Positions 1-8,555 of a stretch of 60,323 nucleotides of DNA are shown one piece after another; the stretch's first letter is position 1, and each line of letters opens with the position of its first letter. The translations under genes were made by a program, and so were the position numbers. Source of the stretch: Candidatus Saccharimonadales bacterium (GTDB lineage Bacteria > Patescibacteriota > Saccharimonadia > Saccharimonadales > Saccharimonadaceae); assembly GCA_030146045.1 (NCBI GenBank), contig JASLDG010000027.1, forward strand, positions 1-60,323, written 5' to 3'. The notes below the pieces were generated by a model that did no database searches, was not told the origin of the DNA, and saw nothing but the letters and a program-made list of their open reading frames with translations.

Positions 1-478
1 GGCGGAACATACCAGGGACCTCGGTGTTCGTGCTGAGTTTCAAAAATGGCTGGAGATAAAAGAACTGAAATACAAAGCCAATGGTTTGATTGCGAAAAGT
101 CGATAATTTTGTATCACGCAATTTGTTGATGTTGGTACCATCGATCGTAATTGTGCCACTCGTCGGCTTGTCGAGCCCACCGATCAACTGCAATAACGTG
201 CTTTTGCCACTGCCGCTGGCGCCAGTCAACGCGATGAACTCACCTTTATGGATGCGAAGTGATATGTTTTGAAGCGCAGGAATTTTTTGACGATGGAGTT
301 TGTAGATTTTAGCGAGGTTTTCTATATCAATGAGGACGGGTGTATCTGGTTCGACTGTTTGTTGTGGGGCATGATGGTAGTCGAGTACTGCTTGAGCGGC
401 AGCTTCAGTTGATCCGAGCGCCGCAACTAAAGCTTCAATATGTGCTTGAGTGTCTGTTTTTTCGTCTATTCCCACCAT
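1..478 (-). CDS. ABC transporter ATP-binding protein (3' part outside window)
   Basis: The minus strand reads open from an ATG at 476-478 to the window edge, giving 159 residues. An N-terminal stretch of about 48 residues precedes the nucleotide-binding domain. Walker A (GASGSGKST) is at about residues 86-94, and the Q-loop glutamine (FVFQF) is at about 138. The spacing and the GGLDKPTSG segment resemble LolD/MacB-type ATPases, which pair with FtsX-like permeases to move lipids, peptides or cell-wall signals at the membrane. The signature motif, Walker B and any permease lie beyond the edge, so substrate cannot be inferred. AGAGG lies just before the ATG as a ribosome-binding site. The gene is divergent from RNase J. 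Confidence 0.88.
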   Translation of the reverse strand, partial: MVGIDEKTDTQAHIEALVAALGSTEAAAQAVLDYHHAPQQTVEPDTPVLIDIENLAKIYKLHRQKIPALQNISLRIHKGEFIALTGASGSGKSTLLQLIGGLDKPTSGTITIDGTNINKLRDTKLSTFRNQTIGFVFQFFYLQPFLKLSTNTEVPGMFR

Positions 479-517
479 AGTACCTCTAGTGTATCACGAT
501 ATATGCGGAGGAGCGGC

Positions 518-546
518 TTGATTTTACGACTCGACTGTGCTATAAT
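518..546 (+). promoter_or_regulatory. Promoter of RNase J gene
   Basis: TTGATT at 518-523 and TATAAT at 541-546 are separated by 17 bases. The predicted transcript starts near 553 and has a leader of about 105 bases before the ATG at 659. Confidence 0.75.
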
Positions 547-561
547 GGAGATACTTTGCAA

Positions 562-591
562 GAGAGGGAATGACTGTCATTGACACCTCTC
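562..591 (+). promoter_or_regulatory. Hairpin in RNase J leader
   Basis: GAGAGG (562-567) pairs with CCTCTC (586-591), and inside it AATGA (569-573) pairs with TCATT (577-581). A U-rich stretch (about 600-615) follows. It could be an RNase target for autoregulation, as seen with other RNase mRNAs, or an attenuator. Function is inference. Confidence 0.5.
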
Positions 592-658
592 ATCTCGCAT
601 TATTATTTATTTTTTGAATATTTCTAGAATCCAACAGAAGAAAAGGAGACAAGTAATT

Positions 659-2815
659 ATGGGTCAACGACGACTCACCAATGCTGCCCCAGACGACCAA
701 AGTAAACGGCCGGCCAGCCAGCAGAAACCAAAATCAAATAACACGGTACTTAACAATACGAGTACGCGTAAGGGCGAGGTGTTTCGTGCGCAGCGCCGTG
801 TGAGCGAGAACGTCAATGTTCGCGCGAGCCAGCATGTAATTAACGTGCCAGTGAATAAATCACTCTATAACGGCTATGGGGGCCGTCAGTTTAGTGTGGC
901 TGATTTCAAAAAACAGCCACGAACCGCCGGACCAAAGCTGAAAGTTATGCCAATCGGCGGCCTGGGCGAAATGGGCATCGGCAAAAACATGATGGCGATC
1001 GAATACGAAAACGACATCATCGTGATCGATGCTGGCTTCTTGTTCCCTGGTGGTGATTATCCTGGTATCAATTACATCACCCCCGATATCAGCTATCTCG
1101 AAGAGAATAAGCATAAAATTCGCGCACAGGTGTTCACACACGGACACCTCGATCATATTGGTGCGTTCCGCCATTTGGCTGAAAAAATCCCCGCCCCAGT
1201 GTACGGTAGTAAATTTACCCTGGGTATGGTCAAACGTACCATGGAAGAAGCAACCAGTGACTATGTGCCTGAATATATCGAGATGGATCCGGAAGCGCAT
1301 GAACGCATTCAGGTGAGCGATAACTTTAGTATTGAGCTCGTACGCGTGAACCACTCTATTCCGGATGCGACTGCGGTTGTCATTCGTACGCCACTCGGTG
1401 TACTGGTGGATACTGGTGACTGGCGCTTTGAGGATAATCCGGTCGATGGTAAAAAGTTTGACCTTGAGCGCCTGACAGAAATTGCAGCCAAAGAAGGTAT
1501 TTTGATGCTCATGAATGAGAGTACCAACTGCGAAAGCGAAGGTACGCATCACCATGGCGAGTTCGATATTCAGGCGTCGATGGGCCAGGTAATGGATAAA
1601 TATCCAAACAGCCGCCTCATCTTGAGTTGCTTCTCATCACAAATTCATCGTATGCAGGTTATTCTGGAAGAGGCAAAGAAGCACGACCGCAAGGTTGCGT
1701 TTGCTGGCTTTAGCATGATCCAGAACCTTGAGATTGCACTTCGTACCGGTGAAATTAAGATTCCAAAAGACGTGGTAGTCAAGATGGAAGACGTTGTTAA
1801 ACTGCCTGATGGCAAGGTGACGATTGTCTGTACGGGTAGTCAAGGTGAATTTAACGCGGTGCTGAACCGCATGGCAACCGGTGCACATAAATTTATCAAG
1901 ATTAAGAACTCTGATGTTGTTGTCTTTAGTTCGAACCCGATTCCGGGCAACGAAAAGTATGTTGTTCGTACAGTCGATGGCCTTATGCGCGAAGGTTCGG
2001 ACGTTATTCAGAATGGCAAGACGCACCTGACGGGTGTTGGTCCACTTCACCTTTCGGGGCACGGGTACTACGATGATCATGTCAAATTGATTAACGCGTT
2101 GAACCCAACCTACTACATGCCAATTCACGGTGAATTCCACATGCTTGTCCACAACGCTGAGCTTGCGGAAAAAGAAGCCGCGATTCCACGCGATCATATT
2201 TTTGTGTGCGATAGTGGTGACGTGATCGAGATTACGGCGGAAGGTGCCAAAAAGAATGGTCGTATCCCTGTAGGTGGTATTATGTATGATGATAGTGGTG
2301 CGATTGTGAGTGAAGTGGTGCTCAAGGACCGTATCCACATGTCTCAGGAAGGCATGTTTGTTGTGGTGCTCACGGTTCAGCGAGGCAGCGGTCGCCTTAT
2401 GACGAGTCCGGATATCATCAGCCGCGGGTTTATCTACTTGCGCGACAGTGAAGAGTTGATGGGAATGATCCGCCAATATCTCAAGCAAAAAGTTGCCCGT
2501 AGTTTTGGTGGCAAAAAGATTGATCTCGATCAGATCAAGAAAGAACTCAAAGACGAGATCACACATATTCTCTATGACCAGACGCGTCGTACGCCAATCG
2601 TGATCCCGGTGATTAATGAAATTGGTGGCGGTGGTCAGAACCGGGATCGTGGTGATCATGGCGGCCGTAATAGCGATCGACCGCAGGGTGCGAATCGCCA
2701 AGCGGGCAAGGCCTATCATGCTGCTGCACCAAAGCAATTCCCACCACGCCAAGTACCCGACACTGAGGCCAATGATCCGGCTCGCCGTGTCAAAAACGAT
2801 GCGCCTGCTTACTAA
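659..2815 (+). CDS. rnj: Ribonuclease J
   Basis: This is a 718-residue RNase J, a metallo-beta-lactamase/beta-CASP nuclease that processes and degrades RNA in the cytoplasm with 5' exonuclease and endonuclease activity. The zinc-binding motif HGHLDH is near residue 160, followed by the beta-CASP domain (TGSQGE near 405, HLSGHG near 465) and the C-terminal RNase J domain. About 90 residues of polar, disordered-looking sequence precede the catalytic domain, and the tail is Gly/Arg-rich, so the protein is longer than the usual 550-560. The ATG at 659 is chosen because AGGAG lies ten bases before it; an in-frame TTG at 614 has no such site. Its own promoter and a terminator make it monocistronic. 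Confidence 0.95.
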   Translation: MGQRRLTNAAPDDQSKRPASQQKPKSNNTVLNNTSTRKGEVFRAQRRVSENVNVRASQHVINVPVNKSLYNGYGGRQFSVADFKKQPRTAGPKLKVMPIGGLGEMGIGKNMMAIEYENDIIVIDAGFLFPGGDYPGINYITPDISYLEENKHKIRAQVFTHGHLDHIGAFRHLAEKIPAPVYGSKFTLGMVKRTMEEATSDYVPEYIEMDPEAHERIQVSDNFSIELVRVNHSIPDATAVVIRTPLGVLVDTGDWRFEDNPVDGKKFDLERLTEIAAKEGILMLMNESTNCESEGTHHHGEFDIQASMGQVMDKYPNSRLILSCFSSQIHRMQVILEEAKKHDRKVAFAGFSMIQNLEIALRTGEIKIPKDVVVKMEDVVKLPDGKVTIVCTGSQGEFNAVLNRMATGAHKFIKIKNSDVVVFSSNPIPGNEKYVVRTVDGLMREGSDVIQNGKTHLTGVGPLHLSGHGYYDDHVKLINALNPTYYMPIHGEFHMLVHNAELAEKEAAIPRDHIFVCDSGDVIEITAEGAKKNGRIPVGGIMYDDSGAIVSEVVLKDRIHMSQEGMFVVVLTVQRGSGRLMTSPDIISRGFIYLRDSEELMGMIRQYLKQKVARSFGGKKIDLDQIKKELKDEITHILYDQTRRTPIVIPVINEIGGGGQNRDRGDHGGRNSDRPQGANRQAGKAYHAAAPKQFPPRQVPDTEANDPARRVKNDAPAY

Positions 2816-2836
2816 GATTACGTGTCGTTATAACGA

Positions 2837-2873
2837 AAACACCCTCCGCCCTGATACAGCGCGGAGGGTGTTT
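2837..2873 (+). terminator. Terminator after RNase J
   Basis: AAACACCCTCCGC (2837-2849) pairs with GCGGAGGGTGTTT (2861-2873): 13 perfect pairs with an 11-base loop. It lies 22 bases after the RNase J stop and may also serve the convergent gene ending at 2897. Confidence 0.8.
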
Positions 2874-2896
2874 CAGGTCGGAGGGTTCTGGGGGAG

Positions 2897-3385
2897 CTAC
2901 AGATGAACGACCGTCATAGGCCACTGGTTCATGAGAAGGCGTGGACGTGGACAGAAGGCAGCACCGTCGAGATAGCTGTACTGCAGGACCAGTTGGCTAT
3001 TTTCGTCGATGTCCGCCGTGATTGAGCGGTGGATCATGACGCCTGGTCGATTGGAAGCGCCTTCGGTGAGCGCAGCAAGCGACCAGGTAATATCGTCAGG
3101 CTGTAGCTGTCTCACATTGGGATGCCGCAGCAGTGCGGGTGTACAACGGTCGCGCGGCTCCTTGGACTGCTCAATCAGCTGCTTCACGAGATGCTGTGTA
3201 AGTAGTCCTGGTGTATCGGTGATCTCCAGACAGGTGCGGCGTAGGCCATACGGGTCTTCGAGCTCAACGAAGGTAAGCTGCTCTCTCGCTTCAGCCAGCT
3301 CAGTGATACTGGGCGGTCCGATAGGGCGTAGTGTCGGCGGTGCGAAAACCTGTGGTTTCCTCCGGAATGTGGATGGAAGGTGCAT
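2897..3385 (-). CDS. Hypothetical protein, 162 residues
   Basis: I do not recognise a family. The ATG at 3383-3385 is preceded by GAGGAG at good spacing, which supports a real gene. The product is soluble, with no signal peptide or membrane segment; it is rich in Pro, Arg and Leu and has a His/Arg-rich middle. The coding region looks somewhat more GC-rich than the flanking RNase J and FtsK genes, so it may be a recent arrival. It converges on RNase J and stands alone on its strand. A protein-family search is the only way to say more. Confidence 0.6.
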   Translation of the reverse strand: MHLPSTFRRKPQVFAPPTLRPIGPPSITELAEAREQLTFVELEDPYGLRRTCLEITDTPGLLTQHLVKQLIEQSKEPRDRCTPALLRHPNVRQLQPDDITWSLAALTEGASNRPGVMIHRSITADIDENSQLVLQYSYLDGAAFCPRPRLLMNQWPMTVVHL

Positions 3386-3466
3386 TACTCCTCACTTTCG
3401 GGTCGATGAGGTGGAGTGATGAAGAAGACTATACGCTTTTTTGACGTATTTTCAAGGATAAGCGGC

Positions 3467-3495
3467 TTGCAAAATGTTGTGAAATTTGATATAAT
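3467..3495 (+). promoter_or_regulatory. Promoter of ftsK
   Basis: TTGCAA (3467-3472), a 17-base spacer and TATAAT (3490-3495). The start codon at 3546 gives a leader of roughly 45 bases. Confidence 0.75.
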
Positions 3496-3545
3496 AGAAG
3501 GGTACAGTTATAAGAACAAAGACGATATAATAAGACCAATAGATT

Positions 3546-5843
3546 ATGCCGAAAAAACGAAAAGCCTCCAAGAAAAAAGCTGTCTCGTCCGCACCAAAAC
3601 ATATGTTGCCGGCTGGGTTTTGGCAGCAAGTCACTGCGTTAGTATTGATTGCGCTATCAGTATTGCTCGTTGTGGCATGGTTTGGTGCTGGCGGGCCAGT
3701 GCTTAAGTGGATGCAGGATATGACACAGGGAATTGTTGGCGGGGCGATATATATTCTGCCGGTTCTTTTTGTGTACGTTGCAGTTGAGATTTTTCGAGCA
3801 GAGCGCTACAAGCTACCATTGATCATGAAATTTGCCACGGCGCTGTTGATTGTGTGGTGCGCGGGTCTTTCAGGGCTGCTCTTTACTAAATTATCGGTCG
3901 CTGCCAAAGCGAATCCGATGGCAGATGGCGGCGGAGCAATTGGATATTTTATGAATCAAGCAATGCTGTCGCTCGTAGAGAAACCGGTTGCTGTCTTTAT
4001 TTATATTGTTTTGGTGCTTATTACGGTGCTGTTTGTATTGCGTCTGTCACCGCTCGATGTTATCAAGAAGGTATGGGCACTGACCCGTACCGAAGAGTTT
4101 GATACAGAAAACGTCAAAGTTATGCGGCAGGCAGCCGAAACAAAGCAAAAAGGCAATAAAGACGATGATAAGGATAAAAAAGGATCGGCTCCAATTAGTG
4201 ATTTCAAACTGAACGCAGGTGTGCCAATGCTTGACCCAGCGAGTGAGGCACCGGCCGAAGAAAAGAAGTCAAATCGATTGTCGACACTGCGCGGAAGCGT
4301 GAAGCAGGATAAACCAGCTGAAGAAGCCGCGGCTCTTGTGGCAGTTAATGATCCCAATTGGAAATCACCGAGTGTTGAGCTGCTTGAGAAAAAGCAAAGT
4401 CCGGCTGATGCCGGTGATGTACAGCAGAATGCGCAGACGATTAAAGATACATTGAGCGAATTTAATATTGATGTCGAGATGGAAGGCGCAAATATTGGGC
4501 CAAAGGTGACGCAATATACGCTGAAACCACCGAGTGGGGTGAAGTTGACGCGTATTACGGCGCTTGAGACCAACATCGCGCTGAATCTTGCGGCTCAAAG
4601 TCTGCGTATCGAAGCTCCAATTCCGGGCCAGCGCGCCGTTGGTATTGAGGTACCAAACCGCAAGGCGGCTGATGTGCGCTTGTACGGTATCCTCACAAGC
4701 AAGCAGTGGAAAAATAACCGTGAGCCGCTGAGTTTTGCGATAGGTAAAGATATCTCGGGTGAAGCAGTGGTTGGTGAGCTCAATAAAATGCCCCATCTTT
4801 TGATTGCTGGTCAGACGGGTAGCGGTAAATCGGTCATGATTAATACGCTGCTCACGAGCCTGCTGTATCGCAATAGTCCGAGCGAAATGAAGTTGATTTT
4901 GGTTGACCCAAAGCAAGTTGAGATGGCACCATATGAAGATATTCCACATCTTTTGACCCCAGTCATTACCGAACCCGAAAAGACGATTAGCGCGCTGAAA
5001 TGGGCGGTTAATGAGATGGAGCGCCGCTACAAACTGTTGGCCGAAGAAAAGCTTCGTGATATTAAAAGCTACAATCAGCGCCTGCAAAAGGCAGGCAAGA
5101 AAATCGCTGTCGAAGATGAAGACGGCAATGTGCAGCAGCATGAAGATGGTGCCATGCCGTATATTGTCATTGTGATTGACGAGCTCGCCGACCTGATGAT
5201 GGTAGCGGCTCGTGATGTCGAGGCACTGATTGTGCGTCTGGCGCAAAAAGCCCGTGCGGTCGGTATCCATTTAGTATTGGCAACGCAGCGCCCAAGTGTT
5301 GATGTTATTACTGGTTTGATTAAGGCCAATGTACCGGCGCGTATTGCCTTTACGGTTGCTTCGCAGATCGATAGTCGTACTATCTTGGACCAAATCGGTG
5401 CCGAAAAGCTGCTGGGACAAGGTGATATGCTGATGTTGACCCCAAGTATGAGTAAGCCAAAGCGTATTCAGGGTGCGTGGGTGATGGACGAGGAAGTTGG
5501 CAAAATTACCGATCACTTACGCTTGCAGTCAGCACCGCAATACAATGATGAGATCATCAGTCAGCCCGTGCAGTTAAACGGCAAGGGTGGCGTGGTAATG
5601 GATTTCGCGACTGATACCAGCGGTGACCAGACGTACCAAGAGGCACTGCGGATTGTGGTTGAGGGTGGCAAGGCCAGCGCGAGCTTGCTGCAGCGTCGGT
5701 TGGGTATTGGCTATGCCAAAGCCGCCCGTTACATCGACATGATGGAAGAACAAGGTGTGGTGGGTGCTGCCAGCGGTAACTCTAAGCCACGTGATGTTTT
5801 GGTGCGTGATCTGAGTGAACTCGGCGGAAGCGACGATATCTAG
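3546..5843 (+). CDS. ftsK: DNA translocase FtsK/SpoIIIE
   Basis: A 765-residue FtsK-family pump that moves chromosomal DNA through the division septum. Residues about 20-160 hold four hydrophobic segments anchoring it in the membrane. A charged linker (about 190-290) follows; it is much shorter than in Escherichia coli and similar to SpoIIIE. The motor has Walker A GQTGSGKS near 423 and Walker B VIVIDELADL near 540. The C-terminal winged helix (gamma domain, about 690-755), which in the family reads polar DNA sequences, is present. The gene has its own promoter and is not in an obvious operon. Confidence 0.95.
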   Translation: MPKKRKASKKKAVSSAPKHMLPAGFWQQVTALVLIALSVLLVVAWFGAGGPVLKWMQDMTQGIVGGAIYILPVLFVYVAVEIFRAERYKLPLIMKFATALLIVWCAGLSGLLFTKLSVAAKANPMADGGGAIGYFMNQAMLSLVEKPVAVFIYIVLVLITVLFVLRLSPLDVIKKVWALTRTEEFDTENVKVMRQAAETKQKGNKDDDKDKKGSAPISDFKLNAGVPMLDPASEAPAEEKKSNRLSTLRGSVKQDKPAEEAAALVAVNDPNWKSPSVELLEKKQSPADAGDVQQNAQTIKDTLSEFNIDVEMEGANIGPKVTQYTLKPPSGVKLTRITALETNIALNLAAQSLRIEAPIPGQRAVGIEVPNRKAADVRLYGILTSKQWKNNREPLSFAIGKDISGEAVVGELNKMPHLLIAGQTGSGKSVMINTLLTSLLYRNSPSEMKLILVDPKQVEMAPYEDIPHLLTPVITEPEKTISALKWAVNEMERRYKLLAEEKLRDIKSYNQRLQKAGKKIAVEDEDGNVQQHEDGAMPYIVIVIDELADLMMVAARDVEALIVRLAQKARAVGIHLVLATQRPSVDVITGLIKANVPARIAFTVASQIDSRTILDQIGAEKLLGQGDMLMLTPSMSKPKRIQGAWVMDEEVGKITDHLRLQSAPQYNDEIISQPVQLNGKGGVVMDFATDTSGDQTYQEALRIVVEGGKASASLLQRRLGIGYAKAARYIDMMEEQGVVGAASGNSKPRDVLVRDLSELGGSDDI

Positions 5844-5853
5844 AAATGATGTG

Positions 5854-5879
5854 CTCCGCTCTAATGAGTGGGAGCGGAG
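5854..5879. terminator. Inverted repeat between convergent genes
   Basis: CTCCGCTC (5854-5861) pairs with GAGCGGAG (5872-5879), between the ends of ftsK and the exonuclease gene. There is no clear T-run, so termination is only a likely role. Confidence 0.4.
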
Positions 5880-5909
5880 GACGTCAAGAGGCATCCATCC
5901 AAATGCGAG

Positions 5910-6518
5910 CTATACAGTATTCTTGTATCGATCACCAAGCAAGGCAGCAGCGCCAAAGTGAATCTTTTGCTGATACTGCGCGTCTTCGAGTGCGTGGTGG
6001 GTGAAATCACCATTGGGGATGATTTCGGGTGGGAGTTTGCTTTTGGCGGTTTTCTTCCAGTCCCAGCCGGCGAGCGGAAGGGCGAGTGATTTGAGATCAA
6101 AGGGCGCGATACCATGTGGGTTTTCTATGATGCCGCTCCGTACGAATGCGAGATCGACATGCGCCCAATCAAACGCTGCGTTGAACGCGGTGAAGACAGC
6201 TTGCTTGCCAGTTTTACGTTGCAACTCGACGAGCCATTCTTGGTATGCATCCATGACTTCGTGTACTTCGGGGGCTTCATCAAGCAGTCGTTCATGTTCG
6301 AGGCCGTGCTCCTCGCAAAATGCACGATGACCAGGGAGAAAATCAGCACTATATGGTTTGATTTCGCTATAGAATGACTCGCCAGTCGGGCTCTGAGCTC
6401 CTATTGAGAGCATTGAGCCAAACCCTGCGATGCCATCAGCTTCGATATCAACGTCTACGTAGTTTTGTGGTGCGGCGAGAACTACTTCTCGGCCACGAAT
6501 ATAAAGAGTATGGTGCAT
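5910..6518 (-). CDS. DEDDh-family 3'-5' exonuclease
   Basis: A 202-residue protein with the acidic residues of DnaQ-like exonucleases: D24 and E26 in VDIEADG (Exo I), D117 in FDWAHVD (Exo II), and H175 with D179 in HHALEDAQ (Exo III). The spacing fits the DEDDh type, which removes 3' nucleotides from DNA or RNA using two metal ions; oligoribonuclease, RNase T and proofreading subunits share this fold, and the exact substrate cannot be assigned. There is no membrane segment. GGAGG precedes the ATG at 6516-6518. It stands alone, convergent with ftsK. Confidence 0.85.
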   Translation of the reverse strand: MHHTLYIRGREVVLAAPQNYVDVDIEADGIAGFGSMLSIGAQSPTGESFYSEIKPYSADFLPGHRAFCEEHGLEHERLLDEAPEVHEVMDAYQEWLVELQRKTGKQAVFTAFNAAFDWAHVDLAFVRSGIIENPHGIAPFDLKSLALPLAGWDWKKTAKSKLPPEIIPNGDFTHHALEDAQYQQKIHFGAAALLGDRYKNTV

Positions 6519-6685
6519 AGAACCTCCGTTCTGAAATGTGTTATTAATGTCGAGAGAGGGTAATGCCTGCTGCGATTACCTGATTACACCATCGTATCAC
6601 TAAAGGGTAATATCCCCAAATAGGACGCGCAATTATCTATGCTATATCATCGAAACATAATTTATATAGTTCCAACAATAAATTA

Positions 6686-6714
6686 TTGACTATTTTTCTA
6701 TTGTCTGTTATAAT
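6686..6714 (+). promoter_or_regulatory. Promoter of the GC-rich lipoprotein unit
   Basis: TTGACT (6686-6691), 17 bases, TATAAT (6709-6714), in a strongly AT-rich stretch (about 6600-6720). The rest of the 6519-6790 gap shows no gene. Confidence 0.8.
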
Positions 6715-6789
6715 AGCAAGCTGACACATGCCGCAGATGATACTGTGAGGATGTCGCACCTTATTGGACATGGACAGAAGGAGAAAGGA

Positions 6790-7047
6790 ATGAGAGTTCT
6801 AGCACCCCTTGTCTTGCTACTGGTTATTGCGGTGATCGTACTCGCGTGGTACGTCGCTCATCTCCGCCGCAAGATTCGGGAGTCCGACAATCCTCGTCTG
6901 GCGTTGACCAGGCGGGATTTGCGGAACATCGCCCGCAAGGAAGAGGAGCGCCGCGTGGCGCTGCTCAATCTCGACCTCCAGGAACGAACTGACGCCGCTG
7001 TCAGGTCGTTTACGACCCCAACCCTCAACAAGAAGGAACCGGAATGA
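6790..7047 (+). CDS. Small single-pass membrane protein
   Basis: 85 residues from the ATG at 6790, which follows AGAAGGAGA; the upstream GTG at 6745 lacks a site. Residues about 3-22 form one strongly hydrophobic helix. The rest is charged (many Arg, Glu and Asp) and probably cytoplasmic, perhaps helical. I do not recognise a family. The stop overlaps the next gene's start by four bases (ATGA), so the two are translationally coupled, and the pair shares elevated GC. It may be a partner of the SPFH-like lipoprotein. Confidence 0.7.
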   Translation: MRVLAPLVLLLVIAVIVLAWYVAHLRRKIRESDNPRLALTRRDLRNIARKEEERRVALLNLDLQERTDAAVRSFTTPTLNKKEPE

Positions 7048-7985
7048 ACCTCAATCAGAAGAAGACCATCGCCGCTGCAACCCTGGTGTTCGGCGCGGTG
7101 GGCCTGACCGGCTGCGCCGAACAGATCGCAGCCGGTGAGCGGGCCGTCAAGGTCGACGACTACATGATGATCCCCACCGACCCGACGGTCGAGGGGTGCA
7201 TCGATCCCGAGACCTCGGCGTTCAACCCACCCGGCGGCTTCAAGGCCTACAAGTACCCGGCCCGGCAGATCAGCTGGGATGCCACTGGTGCCGACAAGAG
7301 CGAGGCACAGGCGACCGTGGTCGTCAGTAATGCCTCGGCTCCGGCCGAACTCCGAGTTCCGGTGACGGTCACGTTCGATCTGACCGGTGATTGCGAGGAG
7401 CTCAAGGAGTTCCATCGCAACTTCGGCACGAAGTACCAGGGATGGCTGAACGATGACGGCACGACCTCCGACGGATGGAGGAGCCTCCTTCGCTACGTCG
7501 TCGGCCAGCCGATGGAGCAGACGCTCATCTCGGTCGCTCAGAAGTACCCCTGGCGGGACATCTGGAACAACGAGGCAGTGCGCATGGAGTTCCAGAACGC
7601 GCTGCGCGACGGGCTCCCCAACGCCTCCAAGGCACGCACCAATGGCAAGGCCTACTTCAAGAACTTCCAGGTCACGGTGATGAAGCCGGATCCGGTCGAC
7701 GCCGGGCTCAAGCAGGCGATCATCAACGAGCAGAAGGCCATCGCCGATGCGCGTGCTGCTGAGGCTAAGGGTGTCGCTGACGCCAACGCTGCCAAGGCCA
7801 AGGCCGAGGCAGACAAGGCAGCTGCCGAGAAGCAGACCGAGCTGGCTCGCCAGCAGGCGCTGCAGAAGCAGGCAGAGATCGCGGGTTACCCGTCGGTCGA
7901 TGACTACCTGAAGGCGAAGGCGCTCGAGCACGGGATCAATCCCTACCAGCCGAGCTACGGCCAGCCGGTCACGCCGACCAAGTAG
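7044..7985 (+). CDS. SPFH/band-7-like lipoprotein
   Basis: A 313-residue predicted lipoprotein. Residues 1-24 form a signal peptide with lipobox LTGC, so Cys24 would be lipidated and the protein anchored on the outer face of the membrane. The body (about 30-220) looks like an SPFH/prohibitin-type domain, followed by an Ala/Lys/Glu-rich coiled coil (about 230-285) as is usual in that family, and a Pro-rich tail. The coding sequence is clearly more GC-rich than neighbouring genes, with C or G dominating third positions, unlike the T/A-tolerant codons elsewhere. This suggests transfer, plausibly from a high-GC actinobacterium. The SPFH assignment rests on overall pattern only. Confidence 0.75.
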   Translation: MNLNQKKTIAAATLVFGAVGLTGCAEQIAAGERAVKVDDYMMIPTDPTVEGCIDPETSAFNPPGGFKAYKYPARQISWDATGADKSEAQATVVVSNASAPAELRVPVTVTFDLTGDCEELKEFHRNFGTKYQGWLNDDGTTSDGWRSLLRYVVGQPMEQTLISVAQKYPWRDIWNNEAVRMEFQNALRDGLPNASKARTNGKAYFKNFQVTVMKPDPVDAGLKQAIINEQKAIADARAAEAKGVADANAAKAKAEADKAAAEKQTELARQQALQKQAEIAGYPSVDDYLKAKALEHGINPYQPSYGQPVTPTK

Positions 7986-8009
7986 CTCCAGCCCTGTCCA
8001 TATCCATGT

Positions 8010-8057
8010 CCGGTTTCGAGGTGCCCTACGGGGTGCCTCGAAACCGGCTTATTTTTT
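8010..8057 (+). terminator. Intrinsic terminator after lipoprotein gene
   Basis: A 12-base stem (8010-8021 with 8036-8047; CCGGTTTCGAGG arm) is followed by TTATTTTTT, a standard intrinsic terminator that isolates this unit from rpsF. Confidence 0.9.
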
Positions 8058-8082
8058 ATGGCGACACAAAGAGAGAGCGACA

Positions 8083-8111
8083 TTGCATTTTACAGAGGTA
8101 TCGGGTATAAT
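8083..8111 (+). promoter_or_regulatory. Promoter of rpsF operon
   Basis: TTGCAT (8083-8088), 17 bases, TATAAT (8106-8111). It probably drives rpsF, ssb, rpsR and following genes. Confidence 0.75.
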
Positions 8112-8177
8112 AAAGAAGTTATTAACTCAGTCTATGTTTCAGCATAGACATCCATAAGGATTCCAAAGGAGGAACTT

Positions 8178-8525
8178 GTGAAAGCATATGAACTCACCGT
8201 TCTGATTCATCCTGATCTGGAAGCAGATCTGGAGACGCCGCTTGGTAAAGTACGCGGTATCATCAAAGACGCTGGTGGCGAAATCGTCAGCGAAGACAAT
8301 TGGGGCAAGAAAAAGCTTGCCTACGCTATTAATCGCGAAGACTTTGCGGTCTACGTATACATGGAAGTGAACCTTCCGGCAACAGCTCCACTCAAAATCA
8401 GCAATACCTTCAACATCACCGATGAAGTACTCCGCTACCTCTTAGTGACTGTCGATGAAAAAGGTCGAGCACTCCTCGCCGAAGACAAGAAGCGCGCTGA
8501 GAAGAGTGAAGCAAGCGAAGAATAA
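8178..8525 (+). CDS. rpsF: Small ribosomal subunit protein bS6
   Basis: 115 residues, a typical length for bS6, which binds 16S rRNA together with bS18 in the platform of the small subunit. The start is the GTG at 8178 after GGAGG. The order rpsF-ssb-rpsR that follows is the conserved bacterial arrangement. The C-terminal extension is acidic and basic mixed (DKKRAEKSEASEE), also common in the family. Confidence 0.95.
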   Translation: MKAYELTVLIHPDLEADLETPLGKVRGIIKDAGGEIVSEDNWGKKKLAYAINREDFAVYVYMEVNLPATAPLKISNTFNITDEVLRYLLVTVDEKGRALLAEDKKRAEKSEASEE

Positions 8526-8555
8526 GATTTTTATACACGAGAGGGAGATAGGGAG

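Noticed and set aside
90..272. 60-residue plus-strand frame near the window start
   Set aside because: It lies antisense to a clear ABC ATPase frame with Walker A and Q-loop on the minus strand.
860..2752. Long minus-strand frames opposite RNase J, including 231- and 371-residue ones
   Set aside because: RNase J motifs occupy the plus strand; the antisense frames have no starts with ribosome sites and are His/Asn-rich by mirror coding.
6858..7931. 357-residue minus-strand frame opposite the lipoprotein gene
   Set aside because: It is a by-product of high GC coding; the plus strand has a lipobox, a ribosome site and a promoter.
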